From positions 124,001 through 188,000 of the forward strand of contig NZ_JACHEH010000007.1 in the NCBI RefSeq assembly GCF_014201415.1: a stretch of DNA of 64,000 bases. Direction: 5' to 3'. The position numbers and the translations under genes are program-made. Below are positions 58,546 to 64,000 of the stretch, piece after piece (position 1 is the first letter of the stretch; the number at the start of each line of letters is the position of its first letter). Origin of the DNA: Chelatococcus composti (GTDB lineage: Bacteria; Pseudomonadota; Alphaproteobacteria; Rhizobiales; Beijerinckiaceae). The notes beneath the pieces are model-generated. The model made no database searches and was not told the origin of the DNA. It was given only the letters and a program-made list of their open reading frames with translations.

Positions 58546-60309
58546 ATGACCGATGACCCGTTGCGCACCATTGCCGAGATCGTGGAGAACGCGGAGCCGG
58601 TGGACATTGCGCCCACCGGCGATGGCGGCGGCCCTCGCACACCCGGCGGCGGGGATCGAGGCGTGGGCGGCGGCGAGCCGCCGGAGCTTGTGCCTGATCC
58701 GGTGGACTGGGAGCTGGTGCGCCGCTGCGCTGCCGAGCCGGAGACGGACATTGGCAATGCCCGGCGCTTTCTGCACCGCTACCGAAACGACGTCATCTCC
58801 GTGATGCGCATCGGCTTCCACGTTTACGACGGGCGGCGGTGGGCCGAGGACGTGGAGGGAGCGAGCATTCGCCCCCTGGCGCACAGGACGGTGGAGGAGA
58901 TCCGCCTTGAGGCGACGCTGGTCGAGCCGACCGAGGAGGAGCAGGCGGCCATCGCAGCGGCCGAGGAGGTGATGCCGCGGTATACTAGGCTGAAGAAACT
59001 CGGCCGCCAGCGCGCGCCCGAGGAGGAACTGGAGCTGCTGCGCCTCGGAGAGATCGTGGGGCTCGGCGCCGAGGTGGCCAAGGCAATCTCGGAGCGGCGC
59101 GCCAGGCGCGTGCGCTATGCCAAGACCTCGGCCTCGTCTGGAAAGATCGACAACATGCTCAAGGAGGCGGCTGTCTATGTCGCGAAATCCGTCTCCGAAC
59201 TCGACGCCGACCCTCTCGCCATCAATTGCCACAACGGCACGTTGCGCCTCGTCCGGCAGGGCGAGGGCAAGCAGGCCATCTGGACCGTGCGGCTCGACCC
59301 GCACCGGCGGGAAGATCTCATCTCCAAGCTGATCCCGGTGGCCTATGACGACGCGGCGGAGTGCCCGAACTTCCTGCGCTTCATCGAGACGGTGCTGCCG
59401 GACGACGAGGTGCGCGCCTTCATGCAGCGCTACCTGGGCTATGCGCTGACGGCCCTGACGGGCGAGCAGGTCTTCGTCTTCCTCTACGGGCAGGGGCGCA
59501 ACGGCAAGTCGACCCTCGTGGACCTCATCTGCCGGCTGCTCGGCGACTATGCTGCATCCGTGCCCTTCGAGACGCTGGCGGGCGAGGACCGCCGCAAGGG
59601 GTCCGAGGCGACGCCCGAGCTTGCCCGTTTGCCGGGCACGCGGCTTGTGCGCGCGAGCGAGCCGGAGCAATCGATGCAATTTCGCGAGGCGATGGTGAAA
59701 TCGCTCACCTCGGGCGAGCCCATCCTGGTGCGCCATCTGCACCGAGACTTCGTGGAGGTGTACCCCACCTTCAAGCTGGTCGTGTCAGGCAATCACAAGC
59801 CGACCATCAAGGGCACGGACGACGGCATCTGGCGGCGCGTGCTGCTGGTGCCGTTCCTCGTGCAGATTCCCAAGGAGGACATCGACCGCTCGCTGCCGGA
59901 CAAGCTGTGGGCTGAGCGGGCCGGTATCCTCAACTGGCTCATTGCGGGCGCGCTCTCTTACCTGCAGGAGGGGCTGGGCATCCCGGAGGCCGTGCGGGCG
60001 GCCACGGACGAATACCGCGAGGAATCGGACCCGGTGAGCGCCTGGGTGCGCGAGGCCTGCATCGTCACCGGTGAGGACACCGACGTGATGACGCCGGGCG
60101 AGGCGCACGCCTCGTTCAAGGTGTTCTGCGAGCGGGCCGGCTTCAATGCCTGGGGACCGACGACATTCAACCGCAACCTGCCGCTCAAGGCCGCGGCATT
60201 CGGATTCCGCAAGGCGAAGTCGATGGGCATGAGCCTCTACCGCGGCCTGCGCATCAAGGACGAATACCGGCCGCCCTCGCACACCCATGGCGGGGACAGC
60301 GAGGGCTGA
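58546..60309 (+). CDS. P4-type/D5 primase-helicase
   Basis: The 587-residue protein has a D5_N-like region, then an SF3 helicase core. Walker A is GQGRNGKS (315-322), followed by the ELARLPGTRLVRASEPEQ strand, the motif C region TFKLVVSGNHKPTIKGTDDGIWRR, and a C-terminal winged helix (FKVFCERAGF...FGFRKAKSMGMSLYRGLRIK). It unwinds phage DNA at the origin. The ATG at 58546 has GGAG 6 bases upstream. The repeat-rich tract directly downstream may be its origin. Confidence 0.92.
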   Translation: MTDDPLRTIAEIVENAEPVDIAPTGDGGGPRTPGGGDRGVGGGEPPELVPDPVDWELVRRCAAEPETDIGNARRFLHRYRNDVISVMRIGFHVYDGRRWAEDVEGASIRPLAHRTVEEIRLEATLVEPTEEEQAAIAAAEEVMPRYTRLKKLGRQRAPEEELELLRLGEIVGLGAEVAKAISERRARRVRYAKTSASSGKIDNMLKEAAVYVAKSVSELDADPLAINCHNGTLRLVRQGEGKQAIWTVRLDPHRREDLISKLIPVAYDDAAECPNFLRFIETVLPDDEVRAFMQRYLGYALTALTGEQVFVFLYGQGRNGKSTLVDLICRLLGDYAASVPFETLAGEDRRKGSEATPELARLPGTRLVRASEPEQSMQFREAMVKSLTSGEPILVRHLHRDFVEVYPTFKLVVSGNHKPTIKGTDDGIWRRVLLVPFLVQIPKEDIDRSLPDKLWAERAGILNWLIAGALSYLQEGLGIPEAVRAATDEYREESDPVSAWVREACIVTGEDTDVMTPGEAHASFKVFCERAGFNAWGPTTFNRNLPLKAAAFGFRKAKSMGMSLYRGLRIKDEYRPPSHTHGGDSEG

Positions 60310-60647
60310 GGCGCGCCTTGCCGAGGGAGGCTAGGGAGGCTGGCGGGCGCGCGGCTCGGCTGCCTCCCTCGGGGAGGGCGAGGGAGATCAACGGGTTAGG
60401 ACGGTAGGGAGGCTAGGGAGGCAATCCGGGCGGACGCGCGTGAGAGGCTGGCGCTCATCAGGGTTATGAGCGGGTTTCGTTCTTACGCATCACGACACTC
60501 TTGCCTCCCTACCTTCCCTGAAAGCGAACCGAAAGGAAAAAAGAGGAAAGAGTGCAAGGGTTTAGGGAAGTAAGAACCTGCGCATGGTGCCTCCCTGCGA
60601 TCCTCCCTAGCGTCCCTTGCCTCCCTGATGACAAAGGAGCGGCGGCA
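60310..60647. repeat. Iteron-like repeat tract after the helicase gene (candidate phage origin)
   Basis: This 338-bp gene-free stretch repeats TAGGGAGG on both strands. The exact 16-mer GGGAGGCTAGGGAGGC occurs at 60325 and 60407. Its reverse complement occurs 14/16 at 60503-60518. CCTCCCTA recurs at 60504 and 60602, and GCCTCCCT also at 60589 and 60619. Helicase-proximal iterons of this kind usually mark a replication origin. No AT-rich unwinding element stands out, except around 60530-60560 (GAAAGGAAAAAAGAGGAAAG). Confidence 0.65.
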
Positions 60648-61526
60648 ATGACGGCAAAGCGGGTGATGGATATCGAGGCTGTGCTGCGGTGGGCCTACCG
60701 GGACGAGTTGCCGAAGGCCGCGCCGGCGCGGGCCGGGCTTGCGCGAGGGATGAGTGCCGCATGGAGCAGCGTCGAGTCCTTCGTCGAACTGCTCACGGTG
60801 ATTGACGACAACAGCTTCGGCGTCGTGCCTGATCTCCTCTCCTCCAACGGCCCGCATGCGGACGCCATCGCCATCTTCGAGCGGGTGCGAGCGCTCGATG
60901 ACCTCGAAATCGAGCTGCCCGACGACTGGAACCCCATGGTGGACCTCGGCGACCTCGGCGACCTCGGCCGGGAGGCGATTGCCCGCGCGATCGACGCCGC
61001 GACCATCGTCGACGAGCAAAATCGCCGCCGTCTCCGGCGCACGCCGCGCCGGCTCGTGGAGAAGCACGCCATCCTCGGCGGGTGCCCGGACTGGGAAATG
61101 GAGGTGCCGGTCGTTGAGGTGGTGCGCCGCGGGAAGACCGGACAGCCCGCCTGGTTCGTGAAGGAGACGATCTGGGAGGAAGCCTTCGGCGGGCAGCGCG
61201 TTGCGCGCGTCGTCGAGGTGGACGGCTTCAGCTACACGCGCCGCCGCCCTCGCCCGGGCGCGTACCAGAAAACCCACCTTGTTCCCGATCCGGTGCCAGG
61301 GCTCGTCGAGCGCGCAGAGTATGAGGTGTGGCGGGCGGCGCTCGACCTGCTGACCGAGGAGCTTTCTGGCCAGCTCGAATCGATCGATGTGCGTCCTTCG
61401 CCTCGCCCGCACCGCCCGTGGGAGGTGGGGCGCCCCGGCCAGCGTGTCCTTGATAGTCTTCTGAAACCATTGCCGGACAAGGAAGTGAGGGCCAAACGCC
61501 CGCGGCGAGCGAAGCAGGGGGCTTGA
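60648..61526 (+). CDS. Hypothetical phage protein downstream of the repeat tract
   Basis: The 292-residue product is not recognised. It has a helical, acidic N-terminal half with a short repeat (VDLGDLGDLGREAIARAID, around 103-121). A DWEMEVPVVEVVRRGKTGQ beta-rich middle and a basic tail (KEVRAKRPRRAKQG) follow. The ATG at 60648 is preceded by AAAGGAGC. Position suggests a role in early-to-late transition or DNA handling, which is inference only. Confidence 0.7.
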   Translation: MTAKRVMDIEAVLRWAYRDELPKAAPARAGLARGMSAAWSSVESFVELLTVIDDNSFGVVPDLLSSNGPHADAIAIFERVRALDDLEIELPDDWNPMVDLGDLGDLGREAIARAIDAATIVDEQNRRRLRRTPRRLVEKHAILGGCPDWEMEVPVVEVVRRGKTGQPAWFVKETIWEEAFGGQRVARVVEVDGFSYTRRRPRPGAYQKTHLVPDPVPGLVERAEYEVWRAALDLLTEELSGQLESIDVRPSPRPHRPWEVGRPGQRVLDSLLKPLPDKEVRAKRPRRAKQGA

Positions 61527-61582
61527 CGCGCGACCTTTGTTTGGCGATAGGTCGGGACAGACGAAAAGGTCTCAAATTGACG

Positions 61583-61613
61583 AACCCCGCCGGGACACCC
61601 GCGCGGGGTTTTT
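61583..61613 (+). terminator. Rho-independent terminator in the rightward phage operon
   Basis: An 8-bp stem AACCCCGC/GCGGGGTT is followed by TTT. It lies 57 bp after the hypothetical gene and separates the early/replication block from the tail-Z/terminase block. Confidence 0.8.
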
Positions 61614-61644
61614 GCGTTGGGGGCCGCCAGCTGAGGAGGCGAGC

Positions 61645-61821
61645 ATGTGCCGCTGCGCCGAACGCCGCGCGGCCCTCGGCCGATCCGCCCATGCCCTTGT
61701 GCGCGGTGATGGCGGGCGCGCACTCGACGAGCTGCGTTTCGTCGCCCGCAGCGCAGCGCAGGACGCCTCGCAGGCGCTCGCGCAGAAGGTCGCGGCGGCG
61801 AGGGCGAGGCTGAGGCGATGA
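61645..61821 (+). CDS. 58-residue phage protein, unknown
   Basis: The product (MCRCAERRAALGRSAHALVR...) is Ala/Arg-rich and helical. GAGGAGG lies directly before the ATG and its stop overlaps the next start (ATGA). It is the first gene after the terminator, so a promoter may lie between 61613 and 61645, though none was recognised. Confidence 0.6.
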   Translation: MCRCAERRAALGRSAHALVRGDGGRALDELRFVARSAAQDASQALAQKVAAARARLRR

Positions 61822-62411
61822 GCGTCACGATCCGTGTGGCCGACACGTTCGACAACCTCGAGCGCGCGTTTCGCGATCTCGTTCCGGCGGAGCGCCGCAA
61901 TGCGGCCTACGCCCGGGCCATCAACAAGGCCATCGCTCAAGCCCGAACGCAGTGGGTGCGCCACATCTCAAAGAGCGCGCAGCTGCCCTATGCCTACGTG
62001 CGCCGGGCGACGGTGGTCTTCCACGCGTCCGCCGCACGACCGGTGGCAACGCTGACCGTGTCGGGGCGCTACCTCACGCTGTTCCGCTATGCCGAGGCAG
62101 CTGGCGGCAAGCCGTTCCTGCTGCCGAGCGGCGTCGTGGCAGGGCGCTGGGGGCTGCACCGTGGGGCTTTCATCGCTCGGATGCCCAACGGGCACATCAG
62201 CATCTTCGCTCGCAGGTCCAAGAAGCGCCTGCCCATCAAGCAGCTCTATGGCCCTTCGGTGCCGCGGCCCCTGCTCAACGCCCGGAAGACCGACTTCACG
62301 CCCGAGGCCACCAAGGCCATTTCCGACAAGATCAACGAAGTCATCCTGCCGTTGGCTCTGCATGAGATCGGCCGTGAGATCGACCGCGTGAAGGCGCGGC
62401 ACGGGGTCTGA
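61818..62411 (+). CDS. Minor tail protein Z-like protein
   Basis: The 197-residue protein resembles phage minor tail protein Z. It has an N-terminal helical ARAINKAIAQARTQWVRHISKSAQLPYAYVRRAT, a beta-rich middle (FLLPSGVVAGRWGLHRGAFIARMPNGHISIFARRSKKRLPIKQLYGPSVPR), and a helical end. Z acts late in tail assembly in lambda. Its place here before terminase is unlike lambda order. Confidence 0.75.
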   Translation: MSVTIRVADTFDNLERAFRDLVPAERRNAAYARAINKAIAQARTQWVRHISKSAQLPYAYVRRATVVFHASAARPVATLTVSGRYLTLFRYAEAAGGKPFLLPSGVVAGRWGLHRGAFIARMPNGHISIFARRSKKRLPIKQLYGPSVPRPLLNARKTDFTPEATKAISDKINEVILPLALHEIGREIDRVKARHGV

Positions 62412-62438
62412 CGGGGAGCTTCGCGGCGTATGTTTCAC

Positions 62439-62463
62439 GGGTCCTTCCCGCCGGGGAGGGCCC
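62439..62463. other. Hairpin upstream of the terminase small subunit gene
   Basis: GGGTCCTTCCC and GGGGAGGGCCC pair over 11 positions (two wobble) with a GCC loop and no T-run. It lies 60 bp before the terminase small-subunit start, so a packaging-site role is possible but unproven. Confidence 0.35.
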
Positions 62464-62522
62464 CACGGGTGCGCTGCCCGCGAATTTTTGCCAGTGAGGC
62501 AGGTCGAAAATCAGGGTTGACG

Positions 62523-63131
62523 ATGTTGACGACGCCGACAACCCCGGTTGACGCCCCGCGTGCCGTCATGTGGACGGTCCGCCAGGTGGCGGATCGGGAT
62601 GGGGTGTCCAAGCAGGCGGTTTCCAAGAAGGTCAAGGAACTCGTCGAGAAGCATGGCCTCTCGGTGGAGCGTGATGCGCAGGGCCGCGTCGTCGCACTCA
62701 ACGTCGCGGAGTACGACCACCTTCGGGGACGCTACGGCGACCCGTCCAAGGCACAGGCGCCGCGACAAGCGGACGTGCCGCAGACGGCGCCCAGCGAGAG
62801 CTACGACGAGGCCCTCCGCCAGAAGACCTGGCACGAGGCTGAGCGCCGCCGCCTTGAAGTCGAGGAGCTGAAAGGCAAGCTCGTCCGCGTGGACGAGGTG
62901 GAGCATGCGGTCGCCGAGAGCGGCGCTGCCATTGCCCGCATCATTGACCGTCTGCCGGCGGCCGCCGACGACCTCGCCGCAGCTGTCGCGCGCGAGGGGA
63001 CGCACGGGCTCCGCGTGGCTCTGAAGGGCCTCGCGAACGGCATGCGCGAGAGCATCGCGAACGAGCTCGACAAGCTGGTGGTGTCCCGGCGGCGCGAAGA
63101 CGAGACTGAAGCCGAACCGGTCGAGCCATGA
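62523..63131 (+). CDS. Terminase small subunit (Nu1-like)
   Basis: The 202-residue protein has an N-terminal winged helix-turn-helix (WTVRQVADRDGVSKQAVSKKVKELVEKHGL, about 17-46), a charged linker and a helical C-terminal half with EERRRLEVEELKGKLVRVDEVEHAVAESGAAIARIIDRLPA-like order. This is the layout of Nu1-type DNA-packaging proteins. It overlaps the large subunit start (ATGA). The helix-turn-helix would read the packaging site. Confidence 0.8.
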   Translation: MLTTPTTPVDAPRAVMWTVRQVADRDGVSKQAVSKKVKELVEKHGLSVERDAQGRVVALNVAEYDHLRGRYGDPSKAQAPRQADVPQTAPSESYDEALRQKTWHEAERRRLEVEELKGKLVRVDEVEHAVAESGAAIARIIDRLPAAADDLAAAVAREGTHGLRVALKGLANGMRESIANELDKLVVSRRREDETEAEPVEP

Positions 63132-64000
63132 CAGGACATCCCGATGCTGCGGTGATCGTCGCCGGTGGGTTTTCTCGCGCGATCCGGCCTCCGAAGCCGG
63201 TGCCTCTGTCGAAGTGGATGGCCGAGAACATCGTGCTGGTCGACGGTCCGCACGCCGGTGAGCTGTGGAGCCTGGCGAACGCGCCGTACCTGGAGGAGAT
63301 CGCCGACTGCCTGTGTGACGATCATCCCTGCAACCTGGTCACTGTCCGCAAGTCGCAGCAGACGGGTGCGTCGATCCTCGCCCTCGGCTGGTGTCTGTAC
63401 ATCGCCGACCGCGAGCCGGCCAACACACTCTATGTGGCTCCGGGCATCGACATGCTGCGCGACCTCAACTCCGCAAAGCTGCAGCCGCTCATTCGAGCCT
63501 GGCACAAGCACATCAAGCGGACCGTGATCGCGGAGCAGACCTCGCGCTCCGGTGCGGGGTCGACGACCTACGAGAAGGTATTCCCTGGCGGCCGCTTGTG
63601 GCTCGGCAATGCCAACTCCGTCATGGATCTGTCGTCCAAGACCGCGAAGAAGGGCATCAAGGACGAGCTGTCCAAATGGCAGGACATCCCCGGCTTCGGT
63701 GACCCGGAGACGCTGTTCGAGGGGCGTTTCACGGCATTTCGGCGCCTCAAGAGCTACAAGATCCTCGAAATCTCGACTCCGGAAATCGACACCGGAGACG
63801 AGCTGGGCGAGGCTGCGGGGCACTGCCGCATCGACCGCTCGTTCAAGCGGTCTGACCAGCGTTTCTACTTCCTGCCGTGCCCGGAGTGCGGAGCGTTCTT
63901 CACGCACAATCCGGACCGCTTCCAGGTGGATGAGGCGCGCCCGCATCGCTCGGTCTACCTGTGCGACCACTGCGGTCATGGGATCACCGAAACCGAGCGA
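63128..64000 (+). CDS. Terminase large subunit, GpA family (3' end outside window)
   Basis: The first 291 residues are visible and open at the window edge. They include KWMAENIVLVDGPHAGELW, the ATPase loop VRKSQQTGASILALGW, YVAPGIDMLRDLNSAKLQPL, the acidic KGIKDELSKWQDIPGF block and a zinc-ribbon (LPCPECGAFF... CDHCGHG). This is the GpA packaging ATPase/nuclease family. The nuclease domain lies beyond 64,000. Confidence 0.92.
   Translation, partial: MTGHPDAAVIVAGGFSRAIRPPKPVPLSKWMAENIVLVDGPHAGELWSLANAPYLEEIADCLCDDHPCNLVTVRKSQQTGASILALGWCLYIADREPANTLYVAPGIDMLRDLNSAKLQPLIRAWHKHIKRTVIAEQTSRSGAGSTTYEKVFPGGRLWLGNANSVMDLSSKTAKKGIKDELSKWQDIPGFGDPETLFEGRFTAFRRLKSYKILEISTPEIDTGDELGEAAGHCRIDRSFKRSDQRFYFLPCPECGAFFTHNPDRFQVDEARPHRSVYLCDHCGHGITETER

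Larger units (their letters stand above)
46289..64000. mobile_element. Prophage, left part (continues beyond the window)
   Basis: From the tRNA-Asp 3' end rightward, nearly every gene is phage-like. There is a tyrosine integrase facing the tRNA, a leftward operon, an S24-type repressor with paired operators, a rightward early region (primase, P4-type helicase, antirepressor, GcrA homologue), a repeat-rich candidate origin, and terminase genes at the right edge. Gene packing is tight with many ATGA/TGATG overlaps. The right attachment site and structural genes lie outside the window. No key gene seen here is broken, so the prophage may be inducible. Confidence 0.92.

Noticed and set aside
60310-60647. 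CRISPR array
   Set aside because: The repeats are short, unevenly spaced and present on both strands, with no regular spacers and no cas genes nearby.

Overview
The window is high-GC DNA from an alphaproteobacterium, most likely of the order Hyphomicrobiales (Rhizobiales). The evidence is the IalB-family secreted protein, an aroQ-accB-accC block, a tRNA-Leu/tig/clpP/clpX/lon/HU block, a glnB-glnA operon, and a prophage GcrA-type regulator. I cannot name a genus.

Positions 1 to about 46,290 are chromosome. The first part is tRNA modification (a cyclophilin fragment, queA and tgt). Next come fatty-acid and aromatic precursor genes (accC, accB, aroQ, read leftward) and a secreted DsbA-like protein. 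An aminotransferase and a leftward carbohydrate-uptake locus follow: GntR regulator, ABC transporter, FGGY kinase, FrnE-type oxidoreductase and a degenerate AMP-binding protein. The middle holds an IalB protein, hspQ, acyl-CoA genes (a malyl-CoA-lyase-like enzyme and an AMACR-like enzyme), a UbiH-type hydroxylase, TerC, a SulP transporter, a quinone oxidoreductase and a complete BMP-type ABC transporter. The end holds glnA/glnB, nnr, a multicopper-oxidase fold lacking its copper ligands, tRNA-Leu, tig-clpP-clpX-lon-HU, tRNA-Val and tRNA-Asp.

Two places in the chromosome look like old integration scars. A 36-bp copy of the tRNA-Lys 3' end at 3906-3941 and the real tRNA-Lys at 5936-6011 bracket about 2 kb. 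That tract holds a wrecked GH19-like phage lysozyme gene and a frameshifted O-acyltransferase gene, and looks like a dead prophage. A degraded copy of the tRNA-Val 3' half at 45562-45593 lies in an otherwise gene-free 0.77-kb tract between tRNA-Val and tRNA-Asp.

From tRNA-Asp to the right edge is the left part of an apparently intact prophage, which continues past 64,000. A leftward operon of 14 tightly packed genes (52,294 to 46,376) ends in the tyrosine integrase. It carries a full DNA polymerase beta clamp, an HD-type nucleotidase, a dihydrofolate reductase, an anchored thermonuclease and several small unknown proteins. An S24-type repressor (52,715-53,452) sits between two promoter regions. 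These share a palindromic operator built on GTAGGA-N4-TCC. The rightward early region encodes a CII-like regulator, a zinc-finger/Toprim primase, an NPPY methyltransferase overlapping a GcrA homologue, an antirepressor and a P4-type primase-helicase. About 340 bp of iteron-like repeats follow (candidate replication origin). Then come a hypothetical gene, a terminator, a small gene, a tail-Z-like gene, a terminase small subunit and the start of the GpA-type terminase large subunit.

The most interesting points are the mirrored operator/promoter switch, the iteron region after the helicase, the overlapping methyltransferase-GcrA pair, the C-terminal module shared by antirepressor and helicase, the clamp-bearing operon co-directional with integrase, and the tRNA-Lys scar.
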